Assembly (NCBI GenBank): GCA_018881555.1
Contig: JACAXG010000007.1
Coordinates: 448,643 to 512,642, forward strand
Length of the DNA: 64,000 nt
Direction of reading: 5' to 3'
Source: Amblyornis subalaris
Taxonomy: Eukaryota > Chordata > Aves > Passeriformes > Ptilonorhynchidae
Below are positions 25,975 through 36,935 of this stretch, piece by piece. The notes under the pieces were generated by a model that saw only the letters and a program-made list of their open reading frames with translations, had not been told where the DNA came from and ran no database searches. A program made the position numbers and the translations under genes. How positions within the stretch are numbered: the first letter of the stretch is position 1; each line of letters begins with the position of its first letter.

Positions 25975-26110
25975 GTTCAGGGACAGGATGAGGAACTAGG
26001 ACATCTGGATTGCTTTCCTAGCTTTACCACAGTGTATTGAAGAAGCCATCAAACCTCTTTGTGCCCCATCAGTTGGAAGTGGATAACAATGCTCTGGGGA
26101 CTAATTCTTT
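25975..26110 (+). mobile_element. MIR/CORE-SINE-like ancient SINE relic
   Basis: Several blocks fall in the order expected of a MIR-type element. First is 'gaggaactaggacatctgga' and 'ttgctttcctagctttaccac' (consensus: ...ggttcaaatcctggctctgccac). Next is 'gccatcaaacctctttgtgc' (consensus: ...gtcacttaacctctctgtgcc). Last is 'cccatcagttggaagtggataacaatg' (consensus: ...ctcatctgtaaaatggggataataat). The order and spacing agree with a full core plus part of the 3' region, with a small deletion after 'ccac'. Divergence is high, as expected of elements that were active before amniotes radiated. This was recognised by eye. A RepeatMasker search against the MIR, AmnSINE and CORE-SINE families would settle the subfamily. 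Confidence 0.62.
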
Positions 26111-29100
26111 ACTGCTGTCATCTTCAGATGTTCAGGAGGGAAGAGCAATACAAGTGTACAGTTTTTGCATCCTAGAAATTGGTCCAACTAAAACTTTAAA
26201 TCCAGACACCTAGAAAGTTTGTGAATTAATTGATCCTATCCTAACTTGAGTAATTTGACCCACTTGCAATGAGAGAAAAACAAGAGGAAGATTAAAACCA
26301 GAATGTTTGAACAAAATCCTGAAAGTATGTGATTTTAAGTTTTCCATGACAACTCTTTTGGGCTTTAGACTCCTTACACTCCTAATAAGGAGTTGCCAAT
26401 AATGTCCTTGACTGAAATGTGGTCATTTGTTCAAATCCTAAAAACTACTTAGGCCTTAACTCCTAAGGTTTGGTGTGATTTAAAAAAGCCCTATAGTGGC
26501 CACCTACACAAGGGATGTGTTTCCCCCAGCCTATGTGCATTTTGTTCACTGCAGCTGTAAGTAATAAATCACTAAACCACATATTAAAAGCGTGTAATTG
26601 GTATAAAAGTAATTAAAGACAAGATTAATTCTACCTAGGAGTAAATAAGCACATTTGGCATGTAAATCTTAGTGAAAAAGAGATTTTTTTTTTTAAAGTT
26701 TTTTTTTTTAGCATGCATATGGTAGTGAAGAGTCCCAAAAGCAGAGTTGCTTCTTTTACTGAGGAAGGGAAAAAAGAAACTGTGCTAGGGAGTTGAAAGC
26801 CTCAAGTTTAAATCAATTGGGATGAGAACTGTATTGTTTTAAGGTTTCTAGCACTTATTTAAATTTAAAATTTACTAAAAATGTCAGCTGTTTTACCTGC
26901 TGATGGACTCTGGGTGTCAGACGACTATCTGCATTGAAAAGCTAAACAGCCAAATGGGAGTAGATCTACAGCTGGTAATGGGGACCTCACATCCATATTG
27001 TACATGTGGCTGAGTTTTCCAGTCTGGTCTCATGTCTCGGCTGGAGCACAGGAATTGTCCTCCTGGAGTACCCTTCTGTTACTGGTTTCATCCAAAAGTC
27101 CAGCTCCTATGCTCTGATCTGTGGTGCAAGGGAAAGCATCGTAAGTGGGAGAAATCAGGAAATTTGCTTCAGAAGTGCACTTCTGATCTGAACTAAAATG
27201 CCAGCCTACCCTCACCCTATTTGTACTGCTATCCCTGAATAAGGACGGCATAAGGGCTTGATTTGCACTTGGAATCCAGCTGGCCAGGCAAGACTGAGCA
27301 CAAATTTCCCGTTGCTTTCACGACGGCTTTGCTCTAAATCACTGCAGTTGGACACCGCTGAAGCAGCAGCTGGAATACTTATCATGCAGTATAATTTCAG
27401 ACTTCTTTGAAAAGGGCTTATGGCTATGTGTAAGAGAAATTGGCTTCAGTTTGTTGATTTTATCTCATTTGAGACCGTTTTTGGGAACACTGCAATATTG
27501 GCACAGGAGGTACAATTATAGGGAGAATTAGCTCTTCACCATCACTCTAAGCTAATACTCTGTTTTCTGTGATGCTGAGGGAAAAGCCAATCTCCTGATG
27601 CACAAGAAACACTCCAGGAATCTCTAGTGATTCATTTATTTCCCAACTAACTTGTACATTAAAGCATAGAATACAAGTATATGGTTAACCAAGCCTTTCC
27701 CCTTTCCTATACCCAGGCCTTGCTTTCACCAGGAAAAATGTGGGCATGTGGCCTGCCAGGAAAGCATTAGCACAGCCTGCCTGGGTGTCCAATAAGGAGA
27801 TGTAGGGAGCAGCATTCCAGGGCTTACTGCTGAGATCCCTCATCCACCTCCAGAGTCTTAGAGAATGAGTGCACTCAGGGATACAGGGAATAGGTACCAG
27901 GAGGCTGATATTCTTTTCCATAAAAATTGCACTTCACAGTTCACACCACAATAAGGTTCCTAAAAAGACACCCAAACCAACACACAGACATATATCCATA
28001 AGCTCTAGCTGTGCATCTGTGTATGCAAAGCCACGTAAATAGCTATCTTTGTGCGGTGAGACAATGCAGCCTCAACTTTTGGTAAAAGATTTAGCAACAC
28101 GTATTTTTTTTCTGCAGCATAAATCCCACTAGCAGTAATTTCATCTCGAAATGGAAAGCACAGCATAGCATTATTTGAGCACAAAGGCCAAATTTCCCCN
28201 GTTGCCAGTTAGACCCCAAGCTCATACAAACACAGCAGGAGAAACCTAAAATNATTTTGTTTCCTAGTGGTGCTAATTCCATTGCTGGAGAAAATGTAAT
28301 TATATTTATATTGACATTATAATGATAAGTTTGCAGGCCAGACTCCATTCTGTCTGTTAGGCCAGATAGAACTGAAGCACCAGCGGAGAACTAAGGAATG
28401 TCTGTTCCTTGGTGGCAGTGCACCTGGAGCCCAGCCAGGAATTTCAGCAGTGAAAGTACATTCTGTGAAAAAGATAGTTATGATTTAATTGTGTCTTAAC
28501 TACAAAACCTCTCCATTTTCCATTGATCACACCATCCTCAAACAAACTCCGTGTGGATTTTGAAACATGCCACCTGGCTTTTGTCCTGCACTGCTGTAGA
28601 ACTTGGAATCTCAACAGAAACCTGGTACATGATCACAGCAGACCTTGCACCCTGGTATCACATACAGCAGATCCAGACTGGAGCCTGGCACCATTTGACT
28701 TGTGGCTTTCCTTGCTTATTTATCAATCTCAGTTGCCCCCCTATTATAAAGAAGGCCCCTGAGGAAAATCAAAGTTGTTTCCTGAAATTCAAGGAGGTGG
28801 GAATTGCAGTCATTCATTGGTGATACATTATTAATGCATGGTTGCATTTTTAGGTATTTATCCAGGCTATGTTAATTTAATATATTATGGTACATGTGCC
28901 AGCCTATCCTATTGTTCTCTCAAGGCACTGTGCCAGTGTGAGGTATCACTAGTCCTGAAGTCTGGATCATATTTTCATTCATTACTTCTCTTGCACAAAT
29001 GGCACCACTGCCCATGAGAGAAGCAGCACCGAGGGAGGGTGTTTAAATTCAGGGCTGAAAGATTTCTTTTTCCTTACATAATTCATAAAGAAAGCAACTC

Positions 29101-29603
29101 TAGAGCTGGAACTAAATTAAACAGAAGACAGAATGAGCTAAACAACTTATAATTTTCAAAACTTGGAGTTTGGTTGAGAGTAATATTCCAGGATAATCAG
29201 AACACGTTGATTTTTTAACAGGTTAAAAAAACTCAACTAAGCACACTCCCTCCCTTATTGTTTGTGTCTACTAAACCTAATTTTCTTCATCTTCTTCTTC
29301 CATAGTCATACAGCAGGACAAAAGCCATTGTTACAATGCCTGTAATTAGGATACCAGCAGATGGAATACTTAGTCACTGCCCCAGCTAACCACTGTGCGT
29401 GTTGCTGGGGAAGTCAGCTAAGGCAGATTCATTTTTCCTAATTTAACCATATAAAAAAGAAGCACCTGGTTTAACCTCCCATCCCACCACCCTCTACCTT
29501 CTGTGGGGAGGGAGAGAACAGACAGACAAGTCTGGGCTGTGGGTGGAATCATTCACTCCTTGGTGGAGCCGCCTCCACCACCAGGGAGAGAAGTGCTGGT
29601 ATA
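26111..29603. other. Non-coding stretch
   Basis: AT-rich, with only short chance frames (for example 27685-27921 minus and 28551-28823 plus). Two T tracts separated by aaag are at 26684-26709. No gene or clear interspersed repeat was recognised. Confidence 0.55.
26684..26709. repeat. Paired T tracts
   Basis: Two 11-nt thymine runs separated by 'aaag'. This is low-complexity sequence. Confidence 0.85.
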
Positions 29604-29675
29604 TCTGAAGCTCAGTTTTCCCTGTTAAACTGAAATTTTATCCTTTCTTACCACACAAAAGAGTTAGGAAGATGA
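29604..29675 (+). mobile_element. Possible MIR-like 3' half
   Basis: 'tctgaagctcagttttccct' followed by 'gttaaactgaaattttatcc' and 'tttcttaccacacaaaagag' resembles the MIR stretch tctgagcctcagtttcctcatctgtaaaatgggaataatacttaccacagag. No A-box, B-box or upstream core is visible, so this is a short worn fragment at best. Confidence 0.35.
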
Positions 29676-32023
29676 CAGTCAGACATGAGGGCAGCAAGAG
29701 GCACACAGGAGCCACTGACAGACTGTGCACCTCTCGACCTCCCCATCCTCTGCTGCTGGACGTAGTGAGAGAGGTTGTCAGTGTTCACATTCCAAGCCTG
29801 GGGCACAAATTTGGCTGAGCTTGGTTTTTTCCATTTTCATCAATATTAAAAATATGTCCTGTACATGGTGGTACTTCTGGCCATTCACCACATTTTTATA
29901 AATGCTTCATAGTAGCCTACAGATTTCACAAGGTTACATTGGCTTAAGCAGGAGGAATTTTATGGGCTTTACCAATGTTACCTGAGGAAATACAGCTCCC
30001 AAATGCTGGTTTGTTTTTTTTTTCCCCCAAAATACATTTATAATATGGGGGCTGATGTATGTGGGCACCAGAACAAAGTTTCTTAAAGGACATTTAAACC
30101 ATTTCAGATATGGAGCTTTCAACAGCCTGTTTGTACTTACCAAAAAGTAAGTTTTGCTTTAGCTGAACTTTTAAAACTTGGTTAGTACTTTTTTCAANAA
30201 TTTTTTTCAAGGACAATGATACCAAAGATACAATTCTGAAAGCAACAGAATTAAATTGCCAGAAACCCCTGTTATTGAAATCACATTTACTTGCTATTAG
30301 TTTGTTTTGGCTGGTTGGTTTTTATCTGGGAAGGTTTAGGAGGTCAGTTTTACTACATAATATATTGAGTTGATAATAGATGGAAAAGAAATATGACTCA
30401 ATTTATTTTAGTTAAAATGCACCAATGGCAGGGAGTAACTCTTAAGCATAAAGTCACTGGCACTGTTAAATTCTAAAATTACTACATGAAATCTATTAGG
30501 AAGCCAGTATGAAAACACTGAAGTTTAATATTATGGGTCACCTCNGTCTAATTTCATTTGGAATTATTTATCTGCTTGCAGATTTAATTAGATCTATAAT
30601 ACGCAAAAATATAACACACAAGTTAGAAACATATATATTAAATTGAATAGAACAGCAGATAATATAAACTCCATATTTTAATCCCCAAATCATGCCACTT
30701 GGAAAAAAAATATTTTGCAGGCTATTTTAATGCATTTTCCCCCTTTTTTGCACTCCTTACCAGAGCTGAGTTNATTCCAACAACGTATCAATACTGCAGT
30801 GCAGAGAAGAGCATTTTTGCATGGATCCAGCCCTGTCCAGAGTACTGGAAATGTCACAGTAGCACAATCATAGAGTCCCACTTCCTTCACTAGAGGAGAT
30901 TGGAACAAACATCTGTGCATTTGGATGATCATCTAAATTAAACTCAGTATGGCAGAGACCTCCTTTAGCAGTTCTCCTGTCACTAAAGGAAATGAGAATG
31001 TAATTTTATATGTCTGATTACAGGATGGCTGCTTAGCAGCCAAACAGCAGGTCAAATGTAAAAGGCCAATTAGATGTATCTCACATCTGTAGATGGTTTT
31101 TGTTGCACCTCAGCAGTTCAGAACTGGACTGTATCATATGTAAAGCCTCNTTTCTCAGCCTGGGAATTCATAATCTCTTTATACGANATAGCACACATGG
31201 GAAGGAAAAAGCAGANAGCTTTTTTAAAAGTCCCATTCATTCTAAAACAGTCATAATCTAAAGCACAAATTGTGCTTTTCTTCTTGTTCACTTGATTTTT
31301 TTTGTCATATTACCTGGTGTGCCATTTTACTCATTCAAGGACTGCTAAATCAGTAAGATATATAGTTTAAGATGACACGTGAAAAGATGAATTATTAAAC
31401 TAATATCTAGGTGCTTCAGGCTCTGTCTGAGCTGGGGTGGACTTCTTCCTGAGCACTGATTTCTTTACAAACATTTGCTGGGACAAAAATTCACCTTCTA
31501 TCAAGTCTGTATGAGCTTCATACACTTTGTCACCTGTTTTCCTGCTCTAAGCTACTACACAAACATTGAATACTGCACACGAACTGTTTATTGGGATGCT
31601 CCTTGTGTAAATACACAGGCTTGATGTAGTTGGGTGTTAGAAAGGCAAACAGGAATAATGGAGAATGGCTTCAGATAAGCCATCTCACAGCAAACTCAAT
31701 ATAAAATCTGAGCTGTTCACAAAATTCTTATTTTTTGACCTCAGCCAGCTTAAAAAGTTGTTTTGCCAGGACTGAGGACCAGACAACCAAAAGGATTGTG
31801 GCTGGTTAAGATATCCNTCCAAGGAGCCACTGGGTTGCCAGTCAAAACCCCTTCTGCTGTGTCCCTGTTGCTCAGCTTTTCCAGGTCCCCTCCAGAGGTA
31901 TAAACCAGGTGGCTCAATTACTGCAGGAGAGCTGAGTCANGTTGTGCCAATAATGATTTCGCAAATATTTGTGAGTATTTATGAGGTGCTAACTCTTGTC
32001 TCTATGTGTTCAGCTTAGCCTGA
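29676..32023. other. Non-coding stretch
   Basis: AT-rich DNA without a recognisable gene or clear repeat. The segment near 30859-30890 (caatcatagagtcccacttc) looks superficially like the start of an antisense CR1 tail but loses similarity at once, so no element is called. Confidence 0.55.
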
Positions 32024-32135
32024 GTGGTTAAGCCTGCATTTGCACTCCCAGAAAGCACAGAAGTGTCCTGGATTTGCATCCAAAATCGAGGTTTGACATC
32101 TAACCACGCAAGTCACCCCTGCAGGACACTGCAGA
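32024..32135 (+). mobile_element. Possible tRNA-derived SINE (MIR-like) relic
   Basis: 'tagcctgagtggttaagcct' (32017-32036) resembles a polymerase III A box. About 40 bases on, 'cctggatttgcatcc' sits where a B box (ggttcraatcc) would be expected. 'cgcaagtcaccc' follows, comparable to the MIR segment gggcaagtcact. The A-box-to-B-box spacing and order fit a MIR/tRNA-SINE head, but individual matches are weak and the intervening cloverleaf does not fold into an intact tRNA. Confidence 0.3.
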
Positions 32136-35051
32136 ACCAAACTCCGAGTTGTTTCCCACTGGTCAGAGCCACACACGACCTCTGTACCCAAGTGCACAAA
32201 GCAGAAGAGTAACAGNGGAGTCACACTGTACAAATGACCACGGCTACAATAACTATAGGCAAGGGGAATTATGTCTTAGCAGTATAAATGTTGAGCTAAG
32301 AAATTAATTTATGTTTGTCTGAAAGAGCTCAATGAGGCATAAAAATGTTCAGGAATGTTTAATCCTAAAGGGAATGAGATTTATCAAAGCAATTTGAAAG
32401 GATAATATGTTCACCTCTGTTTCTACAGGCAAAGAAAAGCCAAAAAAGTCCAAGGCATTAAAAACTTTGAAGCTATTTTTCATTCTGCCAACCTAGAAGC
32501 TGTTTTTCATGCTGCTCTCATTGTCTCAAGTTTGATGCTACAATGAAAGGCAAATCTGGTTCTGGCAAGCAATAACTAACTTGTGATAAGCATTAGGTTT
32601 ACATTTAAAGATCAAAGCAAACATACATAAACCATTTTGAGTACATACATATCCTCTGCTTTATGTCCTTGCCCTTGGGTTTATGTCCCCACATCACTGT
32701 GTTTCCCTCTTACCCTCGTAGTGAGCCCAGGAGCAATTGGAATCTGTANTGAAAAGAAAAAGTAGTTAATTTAATCTATAATAATATGCAGTGGGCCAGA
32801 GAATCAGGCAGAGATTGTATCTGTCGGTCAGTAGGTGAGGCCAGAGGAACTACAAGATCTGTTCCTATCACACTGGAGAGCAATGAAGCACTTCACCAAT
32901 TGTGTTGTTTTTCCCTCCTCTGACAAAAGTCAAATGATCAAACCATTAACAATACACATATACTGAAACAAAATTCCTATTTTTATCTGACAAATCCCAA
33001 TGCTAGAGCTCTCCATAACTAAAATTGATATTCAAAGATCACTGTGCCATGAAAGGGTGGAAGGTTGGCAATGTTTTCATTTCAGGGTAGATTCCACCTA
33101 CTCTTCCAAGTGAGCTAGGTCTGTGGCTAAGCAATCTGCATGTCACCACTATGATCAAATCCTGAAATCTTTGCTCATGACTGAACTCCACCTGGGATCC
33201 ATTTGTGCAGGTTTTTATGCTTCAATAAATCTGGCCATTTACTTCTGTTCCCCCTCTGTTCAGTCTAACCTTTTCAACTGGATAAAAATGAAGGCATCAT
33301 TTTGAAAACCCATATTGAAAACTATTTTCTCAAGAATTTTATGAAGAGTTTAAGAGTACAGATTTCAGCTCAGGCTCTAAATAAAACTCCTAAGACTTTG
33401 GTTTGAATAAAACACTCTCTACTATAAGGTGAAGTATTGAAAGCAGGCTTCATTTCATGTCTTAGGAGAGACTGCTAGAGATGATTTCTGTACAGTGATT
33501 TTCACAGGTTAGGAGCTACTCATCTCCACTCACATGTAACAGGTTCTTCTAAAGTCACAGGTATAAACAAGCAAACCGATGGCAGATTTACAATCATTTT
33601 GCAAGCGGTATTAAATGTGCCTGTTAAAAGGTATCTGAGCCTGTTCTATGTGCAGTAAACCACTAGGAGGGAAAAAAAAGGAGGACATCTGACAGCTTGA
33701 GGAAGCAAAGTTCATCTCCCTCAATTCTGGGGAACCATCTAATCAATAAATGAAGCGACACCTTGAGAGATCACCCACCACATACATCTAGGCAGGCCTA
33801 AAAACTGTGTATCTGTCTGGATTTACAGCAGACTTGACTGCAAAAACTTTCAGTTAGTTCCAGTCCACTCTTGCCAGTTCTCCTGGATGCTCAGCGTGTG
33901 CAGAAATCTCATCCTGACCCTCAAATTTCCTTTAAACTGAGTTTTTTCAATTGCAATTCATAAAATGAAAGAGTGGAGAATTATTTTTCCTTTCCAAGTA
34001 CCTGTAGAGTTTTAGGTTTGGTTTCTAATAATTATCCTTTTTCTAGTCCAGAAGATTGTTTTTTGATGGTCTGAAGTGCACCATTAGTTTTAAATGCTCT
34101 TATACAGTGGTCTGACTTAGAACCAACCTAACTGTTCTGTTACAAATGGTTTTAGTTTCCAAGTAAACCAAGTGGCAAAGCAATTCAAAACATATTGAAT
34201 TCATTTAATGTATTAATAACCACAACTGGCTCTAAATCAAAAAGAATTATTCTGGACTTAGAGAGTTTTATTTCTGACAGTTCTTACTTTTAAAATACAG
34301 TAAAACATATTGGATATATTCACTTACTCTAAAATAGCAAATCAGTAACACAGGGATTAACAAATTCCTTTTTTCCTCATGTCCAAGACATTTCTTTATA
34401 CAGAAGAAAATGCTTGATTTCTTTGCTCTTCAATGCAAAAAATAATCCTGCAAATGCACTTTTCATGTCCCAATGTGCAGCCACTTTGTTGAACTTTTAG
34501 ATTCTGCAATTAGATAAATCAGATTTCTTAGTGAAGATCTAAAGCTGTAAATACAATTTATCTTCACTTCACTGGGAACATGGGCAATTCCTGTCTTGGG
34601 ACCAGATCCTGTGCATGCACAGCTTCACCCAGAGCAGCTGGTCCAGCCATCACCCTTACACTGCTCAAGGGAGCATGAGATGCCTTTTTACATTATTTTT
34701 TTCCCTGTTATATTACAGAGGGCCCACAGTGACAAGCAGAAACTCAGAGCTCTGATCTACAAACACAAACAGAGGGCACTTCACTACTGATGCCACCAGC
34801 AGGGTGATGCAGAACAGCACAAGGCATCTTTTGCAAAACTGGCTCTGCAAACAACATCTGCTGAGCTGGAGCCCAGGGCAGCCCTCCTGCCACAGGCCTG
34901 GGTGAATGCAGCAATGAAGAACAAGCCAGGACAGCCCAGACAAGGCTTCTGGGAACTTGTTACCATCTCACAGCTGGAAAAATGCTGTGGAAAAAGTACC
35001 ATGTCACAGTGGTTGTGAGGTATCTGCACCCACATTTCCAAGAACTCATGC
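32136..35051. other. Non-coding stretch
   Basis: AT-rich until about 34.6 kb, then GC-richer up to the inverted repeat. No gene recognised. Overlapping short frames at 34.6-35.6 kb on both strands reflect the composition change. No CR1 or SINE signature seen. Confidence 0.55.
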
Positions 35052-35147
35052 TCCTGGCATGGCTTGCCAAGTGGGATGGAGCAGTTCCACTGCTCACTGC
35101 CATTTCACGAGCTCCTGCTCCATCCCACCTGGCAAGCCATGCCAGGA
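35052..35147. repeat. Long inverted repeat (32-bp arms, one mismatch, 32-nt loop)
   Basis: The left arm 35052-35083 (starting tcctggcatggcttgccaag) is the reverse complement of the right arm 35116-35147 (ending ggcaagccatgccagga) with a single mismatch (t/c, a tolerated G-U pair in RNA). The first base inside the loop also pairs. Transcribed from either strand, the 96-nt unit would fold into a near-perfect hairpin. Arms this alike imply a recent inverted duplication, a palindromic mobile-element end, or selection on pairing. It matches no transposon terminal repeat I recognise. Outside the arms, pairing continues only weakly. Confidence 0.9.
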
Positions 35148-35171
35148 ACACGCCAGCTCTTGTTGGCACTG

Positions 35172-35202
35172 GGTCACCAAGGTCCCGTTTTGGTGACCTT
35201 GG
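35172..35202. repeat. Compound hairpin with nuclear-receptor-like half-sites
   Basis: ggtcaccaa (35172-35180) pairs exactly with ttggtgacc (35190-35198). The overlapping ccaaggt (35177-35183) pairs exactly with accttgg (35196-35202), so two alternative stems are possible. The words gggtca, aaggtc and tgacctt are RGGTCA-type nuclear-receptor half-sites, but no functional claim can be made from this alone. It lies 25 bp downstream of the 35052-35147 inverted repeat. Confidence 0.7.
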
Positions 35203-36059
35203 CAGGGAGGAATAGAGCACACTTCCCATGTGGCATGTGCTTTGTGATTATTTGGTCTTGGAGAGGGCACCAAGGAGTCAAGAGGGATCATTTCTGGTTG
35301 CAGCTGTGCTGGGAGGTTGGCCAGCAGAACTCTGCAATGGTGCCCTTGCCAGACCTCCGTGTTATCCCAACCCATCACCACGTTATCCTGGAATCTGCTG
35401 CAGCGCAGTTACACATCATGCCTCCAGGACTTGACCCACACAGAGGCTGCTCCCACCACCTGCCCCCATGACTTTTCCAGGAGTGTCAGTGATTTAATGT
35501 TAATGGGCTATCCTCTTCAGAATGGGTTGTGGAGACTGGGGCATAAGAGGTCAGTATTGTTTAAACACTTTTGTTTTGCCTTTCTTCTCAGAAACTTTAA
35601 ATCATGAGCTTCCTTACACAGAATGCCCAAACTGACAGCTTTAGGATGTGTGAGAAAGACACAATTAATTTAGTGCAAAAGATAAGACATTTCCTTGGGG
35701 AAGCACTAATACCAGGCCTCTTACCCCTCAGTGTCATTTCAGATTAGTGTTCTACAGAGAAAGGGATTCTAAATCTTTTTAATTGAAAAATGTTTGTCTT
35801 TTCATTACTATTATAAGTTTCTGCCTAGAAGTTAAAGAGTTTTTAAATTATTTCTGAATTACATCCAATTTCTGGAGAGTTTATCAAAATAGGAGAATGC
35901 AGTTTGTCTCTTGCTTTGTTAATTTACGTCAGGCCAGAGAAAGGAGAAATATATTCCCTCAGTGACCCAAACGCGATAGTTACATAAAAAGATGATTAGA
36001 AATACAAAGCCCAGACATAACTGACATGTTAAGATTTGCAGCTGTCACAGACACATCCA

Positions 36060-36110
36060 CATGTGGGAATACATGCCATAATTATGCAAAGTGGAAGGAT
36101 AATTATCCAA
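36060..36110. promoter_or_regulatory. Candidate POU/homeodomain site cluster
   Basis: taattatgcaaa (36079-36090) contains an octamer-like tatgcaaa. Seven bases later comes ggataattatcc (36097-36108), a perfect 12-bp palindrome of two GGATAA half-sites around TAATTA. catgtgggaatacatg (36059-36074) flanks them. This is motif evidence only. The call would gain weight if the block is conserved across birds. Confidence 0.2.
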
Positions 36111-36905
36111 ACATGGTGGTGGAAACAACAGTCAAGAGAAGAACTTCACTCAGCTTCTCCCTCTTTTTTTTCTAGCTGAAAGTTTGAAAAACATCAAAAC
36201 CAATTACTTTAATCCATGTAGCTTGTTTGACTCATAAGCCACAAAATTACCTCAAGAAAAGAAGAAAATGCAAATATCCTTTTACCTTTAGCATGTCCTG
36301 AGCAGGAACTATCAGAACCATGATCCAGACTTGCTCAGTCCTTGATGCAGGAGGAGAAGACTTGCACATGGCCTCGGAGCAGACCCCTTTTTATCCCAAA
36401 AGTGAAGGATGAGATTTGAAGTAAAGTCCTGGCTTTGAGTGTTGAAGGCACTAACTCCAGGAAAGCACAGCTCCCTCTGGTATAGACAACATGCTGGAAG
36501 ATAGGAAAAGCATCACAGTTAGTTGTCTATTTAGATGTTGTTTTAGGTACAAGGGTGCCTGGCTGTCTGTTCTAGAGGTCTAAACACCAAGGCATAAGTG
36601 CATTGCAATTTAGGGGGCAGCATATTTAGAAAGGCACTCTGCAGGTGGATGTTTCTGTAGAGGTTGGTCTGCCACAGTCTTTGGGCAGCTGCACAGCCCA
36701 CAGAATGTTTGGGTGTTAGGGTGGTTTGGGCTTTTTTGTCCTTGAAAATCCTTCCAAACAACTGTATTCTTTCCATTTTTCCTCCTGCTTGTATAATGGT
36801 TGTGTTTCCTATGATCTGTACTGAAGAAAAAATATTTTCCTTTTCTAATTCAATCCTTAGCCATTGTTTTCCCAACCTCTAGTTCTCAAGAACTGTGATT
36901 TCCTT

Positions 36906-36935
36906 AAAAAAAAAAAAAAAAAGAAGAAAAAAAAA
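36906..36935 (+). repeat. A-rich tract (A17 then AAGAAG-A9)
   Basis: Seventeen adenines followed by gaagaaaaaaaaa. A retroposon tail is possible, but no body is identifiable upstream. Confidence 0.88.

Noticed and set aside
30855..30930. Antisense CR1-like start (caatcatagagtccc)
   Set aside because: Similarity stops after a dozen bases, and the diagnostic ggttggaa...gacctt block is missing.
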